From: Lasiodiplodia sp. COLG20
Taxonomy: Eukaryota; Ascomycota; Dothideomycetes; Botryosphaeriales; Botryosphaeriaceae
Assembly (NCBI GenBank): GCA_009801085.1
Contig: VNWV01000051.1
Location: forward strand, 1 to 64,000
Direction: 5' to 3'
DNA: 64,000 nucleotides
The stretch's first letter is position 1. Each line of letters starts with the position of its first letter. The translations under genes were made by a program, and so were the position numbers. The notes below the pieces were generated by a model. That model saw nothing but the letters and a program-made list of their open reading frames with translations. It did not search any database and was not told where the DNA came from. This document shows positions 42,608 to 53,806 of this stretch, piece by piece.

Positions 42608-42681
42608 GTAAGGCCAAAGTGAGTTGAACACTTATCTGAGCTATCATGAGCAGCTTGCTTTACCTATTAAGCTATAGCCTT
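42608..42681 (-). tRNA. trnM(cau): tRNA-Met (CAT), copy 2
   Basis: Acceptor AAGGCTA/TGGCCTT, anticodon stem AGCTG/TAGCT with loop CTCATGA, T arm AAGTGTTCAACTCACTT. Confidence 0.9.
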
Positions 42682-42921
42682 AAAATATAATCCAGATACC
42701 CGGGCTTAAGAGTCCGCTTCTTTATTTTGTTATTTTTATTAGGCGTAGGCCAATAAAAATAACAAAATAAAAAAAAAATAAATACAAAAAAAAAGAAAAT
42801 AAAAAAAATATAATTTTTATTTCCTTTCCTCCATCATTATCTTATTCGAATAAACGATGGAGGAGTGAAACATGCGGCGGACTCTTAAGCCAGGGATTAG
42901 ACCATGCAAATATTACGTATA

Positions 42922-42992
42922 AGCCCAGTACGAGATTTGCACTCATATCTTCCGATTACAAAACGGGTGCATTACTATTATGCAAACCAGGC
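42922..42992 (-). tRNA. trnT(ugu): tRNA-Thr (TGT)
   Basis: Acceptor GCCTGGT/ACTGGGC, D arm TTGCATAATAGTAATGCA, anticodon loop TTTGTAA, T arm TGAGTGCAAATCTCG (TTC replaced by TGC). Confidence 0.88.
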
Positions 42993-43125
42993 ATGTTTAA
43001 TTTTTCCATATTTTATCGCGCACATTTAATTCCTCCATCTTTTTTTTTTATTAATTAATAAAAAAAAGATGGAGGGGGGGGGGTGGGGGATTATTAAGGG
43101 GCGCCGAATGACGTAGGAGAGAAGA

Positions 43126-43196
43126 ATGCGGACAAAGGATTTGCACCTCTATATACTGGGCATGAGCCAGTTATGTTACTATTACACCAATCCGCA
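43126..43196 (-). tRNA. trnM(cau): tRNA-Met (CAT), copy 3
   Basis: Acceptor TGCGGAT/GTCCGCA, anticodon stem ACTGG/CCAGT with loop CTCATGC, T arm GAGGTGCAAATCCTT with the same TGC variant as trnT. One of the three is expected to be the initiator; I cannot decide which. Confidence 0.9.
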
Positions 43197-44479
43197 TAAA
43201 AAAGATATTTTCGATAAGTATGTTATTTAGTTGATAATAATATTAGTACTTTATGCCTAAAAGAATTAAAACTCTAAAAGCTAAAGCCTATAAATACTTT
43301 TATTTCCTCCATCATTTAAAAAAAAATGATGGAGGAGGTAAAGTAATATTCGTAGTATTCTACTACATATATTTAAGAGTATCCTAAGGTAAGTTTCGTG
43401 CCTATATGCATTCAGCACTTATCTTTAACTAACATAGCCTTCCTGCCATGCCTATACTATATATATTTACTTGAGTAAAAGCTATACCCTTTACACCCTT
43501 CGCCCCCTGCAATAACGCAGGGAGCCAGGTAGAACACGTACGCCCGGTCAGACATTACGCCTCCAGCCACGGCACGTGCAATGTATTATAATATGGACAT
43601 TGCAACATATTATATTTAATATTAGGCGTATAAACAACAGGTAAACCAGAGGTTAACATACCCAACTCCTTTCGTACGAAGGGGCTATCCTTATTTTACT
43701 CTAATTTCCTCTAGAAGATAGAAACCATACTGTCTCACGACGTATTTAACCCAGCTCGTGTAGCTCTTTAATCGACGAACAGTCGTACCCTTCATGATTC
43801 CTGCATTCATGTGGATGAGCTAAGCCGACATCGAGGTGCCAAACTGCGCACTCAATTTGTACTCTCTGGCGCAATTAGCCTGTTATCCCTAGCGTAGCTT
43901 TTTCAATAATACAAGACCTTTCCTTTCTGCGTCTTGCGATCTTATGCCCCGCTTAAGCGACTGAAAGACGTGTAGGTCAAACAGTAAAGCAAGATTAAGC
44001 CATTAAACTTTTGAAGTATATATCAAAATCATTATAAGAATATCTTTGATAACAAAGCATACAAATATAACAACTAGAAACATTACCGCTGGCTTCTTAA
44101 GAAGCAACTAAAAAAAGTATTTTTTTTTATTTTTAACAAATCCTCATGGTTTTGCGGCGATTAATGTTTTTTTTACATCTATTTCCCAGATAGTTAAAAT
44201 CTTACTTATTTTAAAAAATATAGTTCTAACTCAATAGAAAAATAACTGAATTAGTTATATGCATAACTAATAACAAAATAAATATAGAATATATATTGTC
44301 TTATTTTTAAAGAAAATAAGACAATATATATTAAATTGCTATATGCAATTTTACAAAATTAACTTTGGATATACCCAGGTACTTTTTATGGGATCTGTGC
44401 CCCGCATAAACCGTCCACTAGCAACTGTTTCCCGGGCTATTTAATTAAATATCCCCTCTTCCTTTTTGGGATTATCAAT

Positions 44480-44830
44480 GTAGACTTATCCTTACTACTC
44501 TCCCTTTCTCACACAGCATTCTCTCCATCGTCATTATCCTGCCTCTTAAGCCAGGGGATGGAGGATTGGTTAATCCGGGATTACACCGAATCTTCCTATG
44601 CCTGCATAAGCAGTTTGGCCTGCATAAGCAGTTTGGGCTTGCGTCACCTTCTTTCGCATGCAAGCATAAAGGGTTCGGGTTTGCGCCGCCCTTTCAATGT
44701 ATGCATGTATAATATATGAGAAACCGAGTTTCATAAAGAGTATTCTACCAGTATGATAAACTAAGTAAAGGTGTTTCAATTGTATCTCATCGACTACCTT
44801 ATACACTGTAACTTGCTCAATCATACCCAA
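44480..44830 (-). repeat. repeat-bearing expansion inside rnl
   Basis: GC-rich for this genome, with an 18-base perfect tandem duplication (CCTGCATAAGCAGTTTGG at 44600-44617 and 44618-44635) and a CTTAAGCCAGG repeat end near 44552. It lies between conserved LSU segments, so it must be tolerated in, or removed from, the rRNA. Confidence 0.6.
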
Positions 44831-45059
44831 TTACTAGCAACAGTAAAGCTGCATAGGGTCTTCTCGTCTAACTAGAGGTAAGCAGCATCTTCACTGCTAT
44901 TTCAATTTCACTGAGCCAATCATTGAGACAGCTGTTGTATCGTTTTATCATTCCGCTTCGTAACTTTCACCATCAATTTAAATTAATTATAATTATATAA
45001 TAATGATAATTAATATATATCATTAGGTTAGGTATATTACGATAACTTTAGCCTTAGGT

Positions 45060-47000
45060 TACTTAGTTTCACCTAAGAACCGGTTTCCCGGCGACTAGAG
45101 CACACCTTACAGGTATTATGTTCGCTACAAGCAACAAACTTATAATATTTTTATGAATATAATACCTGAAGAAGCATCTGCTCGTTGCTCTTTTACAGAT
45201 TTAATAATATAACTAAATCTGACTTAGATCCACGGTAACCCATTTTTCTTTCGTCTATCTCTTTAGATATTACCATACCCTGAGTCATTAGTCAGGCCAG
45301 TTACATATTTCCTATGTAACCTTGGTTTAAAGAGCTTTAGGATGTTCCTGGAGTTTGCTTCTTTATTGCACAATTATCGGGTTTATTGATACCGATAATA
45401 TAAATAATTACCTATATTTATAAACTTAACCTTTTAGGTGGGTGTCTTAAATGATCTATATAATATATAAAAATTAACCATGAATAACTTTTTTTTATAT
45501 GTATATTCTTTTTTAATTTATAATACTATAGAGTAAAAAAGAATATGTTTAAATTAAGACTGCGTGTAACAGAGGAGCTAGCGAAAAAAAAATATATGTA
45601 CTGATAAACCAAACTAGTCCTCAGTACTAGGATGATTAAATTCTACTCTGTATTTATTACCGAACAGTACCCTGTTATCGGCATAATTTTTAAGAGTAGG
45701 TCCTGTTGTACCAAGGGCAGAAGCAGCTTTTCTAAAAGAAGTGTAACTTTTTACTTCAGAAGTAGCAACATCAGTCACCACAACCTTCATAGCTTTATCT
45801 CTAAGACTAACCTTCTCACCGTATCACTCACAAATGTAACCATGATATGGTTCATTATTTGAAATACGTCTAAATAAAGTAGTCTTACTTGAATTACCTA
45901 TAGTATTCAAGAACTCAAGACAAGCTTTTACACTATCAAATACTTTAGTGTTGTCTGAATTATCGACATCTCTAAGTAATATTTGATTACTTTTTCTTTT
46001 AGAATCCTTTTCTACTAATCTATCTTGATCTAAAAGACATTTTATCTGTGCAAGAGACATGTTATTTACCTTAGCCCCTGGAACAGGGTCCTTAGTAAAA
46101 ACATATTTACCTAAAAAAGGAGAACCGGTAGATAAACATTTAGAAAAAGTGGAGTGATGAATATTAAGCTTAAATATAAACTCTTCCTGCGTAGAAGAAG
46201 AGTGTATTAACTCAGAGAAATCTTTAGTATACATATATAAGGACTTAGATCTTGCACCTAGTATACTATTAACTACTCTAAGTGTATTAAGATTAAATTC
46301 AGAATGTAATAAAAAATACTGCTCTAAGAACAATTCATGGTTAACCACATAATTATTTTTTAGAACTATAACTTCCAAATTAAACGCACTTAACCCTTCT
46401 TTATAAAGAAGAGGTAAAAATTTCCCCGCATCTGCATGAGTACCTTGGAAGTAACCTGCCAATCTACGGGCTAATTGAGTAGATGAACCAACGTACTTAT
46501 TACCAGTAGAAATATGTGTTCAGATGTAAACACCTGGCACTCTATCTCTCATAGTTCCAAGATTATCTTTAAATTGTGAAGAATTAAGTGTGTCTAAACT
46601 TAGATTTGTAAATACTAACTTATTACTGCCAACTAATGCATCAAGAGATTCTTGAGTAATATTTAAACCGGAAAAAGATAAAACTTGATTGAGAATTTCA
46701 GCTGTAACTGCCATTCTCTTTTCAAGTATATTTAAAGCTATTTTATGAGCAGGGATTAATTGTTTATAATTATTTTTTAATCTGTTGTTATTCATGAATT
46801 TATTATATATAGATCTAATTTACCTTTGATTTTTATAAAATGTACTGGCCTTAAGAATACCACTTAGCTTATTAAATTAAGGGATATAAAAAATGTATAA
46901 AATTATATCCCTTAATAAAACAAAAAAGAAAATGGTTCTTGCAAAATAACATAATAATAAATAAACCACTTTTAAGACCATATAAATATAGGTAATCATT
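45060..47000 (-). mobile_element. group I intron in rnl (boundaries approximate)
   Basis: Lies between the conserved GGCCGTTAAATGCGGTCTTT exon (about 47030-47060) and the GAAAGTTACGAAGCGGAATG exon (about 44955-44985). The GIY-YIG gene is on the 5' side and the core on the 3' side, about 45060-45400 (minus-strand GTTACCGTGGATCTAAGTC, AAAGAGCAACGAGCAG, AAGGTGTGCTCTAGTCGCCG), the subtype shared with atp6 and nad2. End bases are not resolved. Confidence 0.8.
45614..46795 (-). CDS. GIY-YIG homing endonuclease in rnl intron
   Basis: 393 residues, ATG 46795 to TAG 45614, two TGA as Trp. After a helical N-terminus of about 85 residues comes PGVYIWTHISTGNKYVGSS with the conserved Arg in QLARRLAGYF and Glu in ELFLEQYFLL; the C-terminus has two NUMOD1-like repeats (ILLRDVDNSDNTKVFDSVKA and VVVTDVATSEVKSYTSFRKA). 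Complete and apparently functional. This position in Pezizomycotina often holds rps3 in a different rnl intron; here rps3 is elsewhere. Confidence 0.9.
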
Positions 47001-49468
47001 TTACCCTAATCTACCTAAATTAGGGATGAGTTCATGCAAAGACCGCATTTAACGGCCAAGGTATTCCGCTACCTTAGGACCCTTATAGATAAGGCCGCCA
47101 TTGAATGGGGGTTCCTTCAAAACCTAGCCTGTTTTAGTCAGCTAAATAAATCCGTTAACCATCCATCATCGGGCAGACGGCACACTTTATACTTCGATTT
47201 GTCATCTTACGCAAAGTGCTGTGTTTTAATTAAACAGTCGTACAACACCATTCTGTGCCTCCTCTTCTAAACCTGATATTAATCAGTTAGAATGGCACTC
47301 CTTATCCCGCAGTTACGGAGTCAATTTGCCGAGTTCCTTAATGATTGTTAGCTCAAACGCCTTCGTATTCTCTACTCGCTTACTGGTGGTAGTTTCTAGG
47401 TACGGTGGTGTGATCCTATATTTTGACAAGCCCTCCTGTACCCCCACTCTCGACTTCATTTAATCTGCATATCGGAGCCTCATATTTTTTTTACAAAATA
47501 TGAGGTAAGGGGGGAGCAAAGACTTGAAAGAGTAGTACCCGAATTTGCAATTGTAAGCTCTCCTCCCCCGTAGGGGGTGAGAAAATTTGCAAAAGTAGCA
47601 GCCGACATACTACCCATAGTACTCTTACGATTTTTCCAGAACACTTAATACTCTAATGGCCTAACTGATTCGTAAAGAAGAATACTGCTTTATTCTTTTC
47701 TTCAAAAACGGTTTAGCCTTAAGGTTAATCTCCCCGTAAGATAGATTTTCTCATCGTTTAGTCCTTTAGGGCAGGTCTATAAACTTAGAGGCCGTGACTT
47801 TAAAGAAATGCCATAAGCTTAAGGCGAGGGTATTCCCCTTTTTCGTTACTCATGTCAGCATTCTCACTTGGGTTATCCAATTTTTTTACTTAAAAAGTAA
47901 AAATCAAAGATTTCCCCAACGTTCCGCTACCCCATAAATACAATATCTTTGCTACATATGGAAGCATGAAGCTAAAGATTTGTGAATTATTATTACTATA
48001 AAAAGCGAAATCTTTAATTTGATTACACCCCTTCCCTTGCGGGAAGGGGGTCAAAAAAATTAGCGCCCAAATTTTTAGCTTCCTATATATCTATATCTAT
48101 GGACAAGGTGTCGGTATATTGTTTTAGATCCGTTATATTTTCGGCGCTTTTAACTTGTATAAATTAATTTGCATTAATTTATAATTGAACCAGTGCTCTG
48201 TTACGAGGTCTTCAAAAAATGGCCGCTTCTAAGCCTATTTCCTGGTTGTATTTGAAAAATACTTCCTTAATTTCACTTAACAATAATTTTGGAACCTTAA
48301 ACACTTGTTCTGGGCTGTTTCCCTTTTGACATACAACCTTATCGTACTATGTCTGATTATTCAATATTCATCTTTGCCCTTCCGAGAGCAAATACTCACC
48401 AATAAAATCTTCACGATCCCCCGATGTATGCAAAACTATTACCTTAGAAATCTAAAATAATATAATTTTGCCTGAGATCACAGTTCTGTACCTGCTAAGA
48501 TGTTAATTGAATTACCTACTTATATAGGTTTCGCGGAAAACCAGCTATCCTAGTCAGTATTGTCTTTCACTAACTTACCACAATTCTTCGGATATCTTTA
48601 CAACGATAACCCGTTCGGTCTTTTATAAACCTGATTATGGTAAGATCACTAGGCTTCGGGTCTAATATTAGATACTTATCATTTTTTCATAATCGGTTTA
48701 TCTAGGCATAGTGCTATGCTCGCATCTAATATTAACTTGCTGACCCATTATACAAAAGGTACGCTCTCGTTTTTTTATTAAAACTTAACTTGAGCTGCTT
48801 ATAAAACTACTATTTCAAGATATTTCCCTCACGGTACTAGTTCACTATCGCTTATATATCATATTTAGCCTTAGAGGAAGGTTCCCCTATATTCAAACAG
48901 ATTAATCCATTTTACTTGCTTAATTATTAGGCTTTTCTACTTTCATTCACACTAATCATAGAATCTCGTTTGATTTCTTTTCCTGAAGTTACTAAGATAT
49001 TTCAATTCACTTCGTTTATTAATATAATTTCTCTAAGAGTTTAGTGGATCTAACCTGTAGTCAGCCAGAAGATAAACTAGGTTTAACTAACTTATCTTTT
49101 AAAATTGTCACCTAGAGCGCACTCTATCTCCAGGGTATTCATTTACTCAGTTGAGCAAATAGACCATGCTCAAAAGAGTCTACAGTAGAATCAACACATT
49201 AGACTCTTTGATATATAGCTTTTATCATCCATAATAGTTTCTTTATATACTTACCATCATAACACTTCCCTTATCTCCAACACTTCTGGGCCCCTCCTCC
49301 CTCTACATTACTGCAGAGGTTATGAGGGGGAGTATAGAAGTGTTGGTGGTGAGAAATGTGTTATGATGAAATATCACATTACATATCATTAATCTTCTTC
49401 ATTCATTCATTCATTACCATGAAAAATTACAATATTATTATTACAATATATCATACACATATTTTATT

Positions 49469-49541
49469 TCGGGTCATTATGATTCGAACATAACTACTCC
49501 TCAACCCAAATGAGACGCCTAACCAACCCGGCTCTAACCCG
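49469..49541 (-). tRNA. trnP(ugg): tRNA-Pro (TGG)
   Basis: Acceptor CGGGTTA/TGACCCG, anticodon stem TCTCA/TGAGG with loop TTTGGGT, T arm TTATGTTCGAATCATAA. Confidence 0.92.
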
Positions 49542-49565
49542 TGTATGTATATATATGTTTATGTA

Positions 49566-49653
49566 CAGAGAATATCCGATTCGAACGGATGTTAGTAGGT
49601 TATACTAAAATAAGTTTCAAGCTTATCACCTTAAACCACTCGGTCAATTCTCT
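49566..49653 (-). tRNA. trnS(uga): tRNA-Ser (TGA)
   Basis: Acceptor AGAGAAT/ATTCTCT, anticodon stem ATAAG/CTTAT with loop CTTGAAA, long variable arm TTAGTATAACCTACTAA, T arm ATCCGTTCGAATCGGAT. Confidence 0.92.
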
Positions 49654-49680
49654 TATACTTATCATAAGTGTTTATCATTT

Positions 49681-49752
49681 TGATTCCTCGACGAATTGAA
49701 CGTCGATCACATCCTTATCAAAAATGCGCTTTACCTATTAAGCTAAGGAACC
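49681..49752 (-). tRNA. trnI(gau): tRNA-Ile (GAT)
   Basis: Acceptor GGTTCCT/AGGAATC, anticodon stem CATTT/GGATG with loop TTGATAA, T arm CGACGTTCAATTCGTCG. Confidence 0.9.
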
Positions 49753-49929
49753 TTAATGCTAAATAAATATGTACTAATTTTTATAAAATTTAGTACATAT
49801 TATAAGAAAAAGGTTTAAATACACTACATAAAAAATCACATAATAAATAACAACCCAATCTGAGTATAAAATGTGAAACCTTTAAATAGTGAATAATACT
49901 TCCCCCCGTACCCCGGTCTAAAGGAGGTG

Positions 49930-49959
49930 GTTGCCTCTTGCCTCTTGCCTCTTGCCTCA
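49930..49959. repeat. TTGCCTC tandem repeat
   Basis: Seven-base unit TTGCCTC repeated four times in the trnI-trnW spacer, beside a GC hairpin (CCTCCGGAGGAGG). Confidence 0.75.
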
Positions 49960-50049
49960 GCAACCCTCCGGAGGAGGAAGGGGGGGGGCTAGGTAAGACT
50001 CACTACCTCAACTAAGTTTAATCATATAAATTATTTTTAAAAGACTATA

Positions 50050-50121
50050 CAAGAGCATCCAGACTTGAACTGAAAATTTGAAGTTTGAAGCTTCCTATTT
50101 TACCAATTAAACTATACTCTT
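50050..50121 (-). tRNA. trnW(uca): tRNA-Trp (TCA)
   Basis: Acceptor AAGAGTA/TGCTCTT, anticodon stem GAAG/CTTC with loop CTTCAAA. The TCA anticodon reads TGA and TGG, which agrees with the many in-frame TGA codons in the protein genes. Confidence 0.93.
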
Positions 50122-50537
50122 CATGTTAAAGTTTATATTTTTTAACAAACTCTCTTATTTTTGTACTTTTTTATTATATATATTATTTTATTCTTGGACT
50201 CGCGAGTCGGCTTAAAAAAAATAACAAAAATAACTTACCCGCCTCCAACTCTTCAGTTTTTAAGTGTTGGAGCCGGCTTGTTGAGAGATTATTTTTTTTA
50301 GTCGCTTATTTTTATTACATAAAATAAATTTTGTACTTTTTGTAATAAAATACAAAATATAGTGTCAAAGAAAGATTAGTTAAGAATAATACCATAAAGA
50401 GTAATTCACGCCAATACAATTAACACCCTCCAATAGCACCAATAAAAAGTATATTAAAGTATATTATACTTGCTCCTTTGGAGAGCGAGTAAATTACAAG
50501 TCAACGTAAAAATGTAATACAATTATAAATTAATATA

Positions 50538-50618
50538 CGGAAAAGGAAGGATTTGAACCTTCAGGTGTAAAAACACAATATTTAGCAAATATCTTGCCTT
50601 ACCTATGGCAACTTTTCC
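50538..50618 (-). tRNA. trnS(gcu): tRNA-Ser (GCT)
   Basis: Acceptor GGAAAAG/CTTTTCC, anticodon loop TTGCTAA on an ATAT stem, variable arm GTGTTTTTACAC, T arm GAAGGTTCAAATCCTTC. Confidence 0.9.
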
Positions 50619-50732
50619 TTTAGAGTATTAAAAATTAATATTAGCATGCCCTAATTTTAACTTATATAAATGATAATATCTTAGTAAGTTTATCCGTTAG
50701 TGATTTAACTAACTTTTTTTTTATTTAGATCT

Positions 50733-50805
50733 CGGGTTAGGCCGGCCTCGATCCGGCATACTCTTTCTCGACAAGAAAGCTCTTTACCAATTAAGAAACT
50801 AACCC
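50733..50805 (-). tRNA. trnD(guc): tRNA-Asp (GTC)
   Basis: Acceptor GGGTTAG/CTAACCC, anticodon stem CTTTC/GAAAG with loop TTGTCGA, T arm GCCGGATCGAGGCCGGC (GATC in place of TTC). Confidence 0.9.
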
Positions 50806-50965
50806 TTATTCCCCAGGCTTTCGATCCCGCCTCCTTTGTATTTTTTAATAAAAGGAGGCGGGATCTAAAGCGGGCATGTAATTTATCGTAGATAAATATT
50901 AAAAAAAATTAGAAGGGGGCATTAAAAAAAGAACCTTAAGTTTTTTTTGTTATTTTTTTTTAGCC

Positions 50966-51006
50966 TGGGATGACCAACCGAATTAGAATCGGTACACATC
51001 GTTTGG
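50966..51006 (-). pseudogene. tRNA-Gly 3' half
   Basis: Minus strand CAAACGATGTGTACCGATTCTAATTCGGTTGGTCAT matches the anticodon-to-acceptor half of trnG(TCC) just upstream; the 5' half is missing. An AT palindrome (51010-51056) separates the two. Confidence 0.7.
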
Positions 51007-51056
51007 CTTTTATTTATATATATATATACATAAAAAAGTATGTATATATATATAAA

Positions 51057-51128
51057 TACGGTCAGCCGAACTCGAATCGACAATATTCGTTTGGAAGACG
51101 ATTTGTTTACCAATTAACATATGACCGT
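51057..51128 (-). tRNA. trnG(ucc): tRNA-Gly (TCC)
   Basis: Acceptor ACGGTCA/TGACCGT, anticodon stem TCGT/ACGA with loop CTTCCAA, T arm GTCGATTCGAGTTCGGC. Its 3' half is duplicated downstream. Confidence 0.92.
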
Positions 51129-52050
51129 TTGCCTACTACTTACTATAAGCGACAAATTATATAATTTATCACTTAACTACAATAATAAATACTAACCTTT
51201 TTTTGTTACTATATAAACAAGATTTATCTTGTCTAATGCAATTGCTAGGATAAGACTTAGTTACATTTAAATATCCTCCTACTTCAGTTAAAGATGAAAA
51301 TTATTTAGCTTATTATGTGTATTTATTATTTATTCTTCATACACACAGCCTGTGCTTTAGAATTCACACTTACTTTATTTATTTCCTGCAACATAGGGGA
51401 TTTTAAATTATTAATTTATATTAATTTAATATCACCTGTATCTTTTCTACCTTTATTCTCATCATTTTTTTTTCCGGCCGCCCCTAGCTAAGTAACTCCG
51501 TCTCCAGTTCTCTCAACAAGCCGACTCCAACACTTTTTATTTTCTTATTTTATTTCCCTCCATCACTTCTGTCAATAAGACCTCCCAACAAGGTGTTGCT
51601 CACCTTGTTGGGAGGAGTATAGAAGGGATGGAGGACAGGTAAAATAAGAAAATAAGGCTGAAGGCGAAAATAAAAAGTGTTGGAAGTGGGACAGGAGAGA
51701 TACGAAGGACCCCCTATTATTTTTTTTATTAATATAAAAAAAAAATAAATAAAGGGTGGGATTATCAAGGGGCGCCTAATGATAGAGGAATGAAATGTTT
51801 TGCTTCTTAAGAAGCCAGTAAAAGATTTTTAAGTACTATGTTTAAACCCTAATGAAGATACTGCTGTTTTTAGTCACTCCTCCCTCCCACCTACTCCACT
51901 TTTGTGAAAGGGGACCAAATAGCCACCCTTTGTAGTTTTTATAAAAAAAATATCTTTTTAACTAACTCTCCTCCATCTTATATATATAAAGATGGAGGAT
52001 TTAATATTACAAAAATATATCATTTTTTTTATTTCTACCTTTCTAGCGAT
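51129..52050. repeat. repeat-rich spacer between trnK and trnG
   Basis: Holds a nested CTCCAACACTT element (51525-51690, with a second palindrome inside it), a CTTCTTAAGAAGCC copy (51800-51820), and short GGATGGAGG hairpins (51970-52000). No gene. The minus frame at 51550 is repeat. Confidence 0.55.
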
Positions 52051-52122
52051 TAAGACCTACGGGATTTGAACCCATATAATAATGCTTAAAAGGCACATGC
52101 TTTACCATTAAGCTAAGGTCTT
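52051..52122 (-). tRNA. trnK(uuu): tRNA-Lys (TTT)
   Basis: Acceptor AAGACCT/AGGTCTT, anticodon stem TGTGC/GCATT with loop CTTTTAA, T arm ATGGGTTCAAATCCCGT. Confidence 0.92.
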
Positions 52123-52145
52123 TTTTTATTGTTTATATATTTTTA

Positions 52146-52218
52146 TAAGGAATAAAGGATTCGAACCTTTAACCGTCTACGTGTAAAGTAGACGCTCTAC
52201 CAATTAAGCTAATTCCTT
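52146..52218 (-). tRNA. trnV(uac): tRNA-Val (TAC)
   Basis: Acceptor AAGGAAT/ATTCCTT, anticodon stem GTCTAC/GTAGAC with loop TTTACAC, T arm AAAGGTTCGAATCCTTT. Confidence 0.93.
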
Positions 52219-52399
52219 TTTTTATAATTTTATATGCTTAACTGCTATACTATGACTATTTTGCATAGGCTTATCTAATATTAATCATCCTTTTTTACCT
52301 CTAATACCCCCGGTAAGGTTGCCCCGTAAGCCTCTTGGGGGGGGGGAAACCCCGGTCCATTTAATAATGGAGTTGAAAAATGGAAATTTCATATTCTCT

Positions 52400-52570
52400 C
52401 AGCAAGCCGGCTCCAACACTTCTATACTCCTCCCAACAAGGTGTTGCTCATCTCTCCTTTCGCTCCTTCCCTCATCACCTCTGCATTAATGCAGAGGGAG
52501 GAGGGGGGTTCGTAATGCAGAGGGGTATCTAAAGGTGGAGGCCTTAAGTGTTGAAGGTGGGATAAGAAGT
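52400..52570. repeat. full-length GTGTTGGAG-type element, inverted copy
   Basis: Nearly the reverse complement of 38940-39115, including the CTCTGCATTAATGCAGAG core, the GTAATGCAGAGG arm and the CCCAACAAGGTGTTGCTC arm. The right end is degraded (AGTGTTGAAGG). Confidence 0.78.
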
Positions 52571-52728
52571 GTAGGACGAGGGGAAATAGTGGGCTAATAA
52601 CATCATCATCAATTCCTTTTGAGGTAGCTAGGTTACTTCTGAAAGATGATTTAGTATGAAAACTACGTTTATTAAAATGAATACTCTTAATACCTTTATT
52701 TATAGTCTTTAGTGTATCTTTAGATTTA

Positions 52729-53439
52729 TTATTGTATTTTAAATCTTCGGTATTTTTTATATGTGTTGTCGGTTTTTTTACTTTTAATAACGATTACTAT
52801 AGTACCTACCATCGCAAGAAGTAATATAACAGATGTTATTATAAGTCATATAGAATAACTAGTATACATTATATTTCCTATATTAGTTATGTGTGAAGTT
52901 TCTGCTAAATTACCATCTCATATATTAGATGTTACAAAAGCTATTTCACTACTACCGTTAGAAAAATTAAATACTTTTTTTATGTAATCGCTACTATAGT
53001 TATCAGACAGAAGATCTTTTAATGTGTTATTTGAGTTTACAGTATAACTGTTAAAAGCTACAATACTATATGGTAATATTTCATATACAGCATAGTTAAA
53101 TAGTATACCAATTATTATAGCTAATGGTATACTATTACTAGTGTCACTTACTAATTCAGATATTCTAACATTTATTAACATTAAAATGAAAAGAAATAGT
53201 ATAGATACGGCACCAACATAAACTAATAAATAAGATAAACCTATGAAATTTATACCTAACATAATTAAATAGCCGGATATACTTAAAAATAAACCAATTA
53301 AAAATAAAACAGATACAACAGGATTTTTAGTAATAATTACAAATATACCACATAAAATAGCAGTCAATGATATAAAATCTAAAAACTCACCTCTGTAACC
53401 ATTAGTAAAACTTTCATTAAAAACAAATAAGCTAGACAT
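52729..53439 (-). CDS. nad6: NADH dehydrogenase subunit 6 (nad6)
   Basis: Complex I membrane subunit, 236 residues, ATG 53439 to TAA 52729, with TGA Trp codons at the end of the apparent first frame and later. Landmarks: FLDFISLTAILCGIFVIITKNPVVS (quoted in part), GLSYLLVYVGAVSILFLFI and a C-terminal membrane segment ending IVIVIKSKK. It lies alone between trnR(ACG) and trnV. Length is typical. Confidence 0.95.
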
Positions 53440-53528
53440 TTTTTTTTACAATATATACCCATCTCATATTCCACTACTGCTAAAAATTTAAGAGAGTATA
53501 ATAATTAAGAAAATATATAATGATAAAA

Positions 53529-53599
53529 ATACGCGTACAGGATTCGAACCTATAACACTGTGTCCGTAGCACAGTATTATACCATTTAACTAACGCGTA
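53529..53599 (-). tRNA. trnR(acg): tRNA-Arg (ACG)
   Basis: Acceptor TACGCGT/ACGCGTA, anticodon stem ACTGTG/CACAGT with loop CTACGGA, T arm ATAGGTTCGAATCCTGT. Confidence 0.92.
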
Positions 53600-53629
53600 T
53601 TACTTTTCCTTCCCTCATCATTTATATTT

Positions 53630-53728
53630 TCCCTGGCTTCTTAAGAAGCAACTCCAACACTTCGGCCCCCCCTCCCTCTGCAGTAATACAGAGGGAGGGG
53701 GAGTATAGAAGTGTTGGAGCCGGCTTAT
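53630..53728. repeat. short GTGTTGGAG-type element
   Basis: CTGGCTTCTTAAGAAGCAA palindrome followed by CTCCAACACTTCGG ... AGAAGTGTTGGAGCCGGCTT with the CCCTCTGCAGTAATACAGAGGGAGG core. Confidence 0.75.
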
Positions 53729-53806
53729 GGAGAGAAAGAGAGAAGAGGTGGACTATTAAGCGCCAAATTAAACGTCATTATTTTATATTAATTAATTATT
53801 ACACTA

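Larger units (their letters stand above)
43385..49255 (-). rRNA. rnl: large subunit ribosomal RNA (rnl) with one group I intron
   Basis: Mitochondrial LSU rRNA. Conserved segments on the minus strand: AAGGGTCCTAAGGTAGCGGA (about 47070-47095), GAGAAGACCCTATGCAGC (about 44850-44870), GGATAACAGGCTAATTGCGCC (about 43868-43890; peptidyl transferase region), and TAACGTCG...TTCGTACGAAAGGA-type sarcin-ricin neighbourhood near 43665. The 5' end near 49255 and 3' end near 43385 are estimated from loss of conserved sequence and the nearest tRNAs. An intron interrupts it between about 47000 and 45060. Unlike most Pezizomycotina its intron does not encode rps3. Several palindromic repeats and a 350-bp expansion (44480-44830) enlarge it. 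Confidence 0.93.

Noticed and set aside
44475..44830. Minus-strand frames inside rnl (HAKEGDASPNCL..., MGMIEQVTVYK...)
   Set aside because: They lie within LSU rRNA and the tandem-repeat expansion; no coding character.
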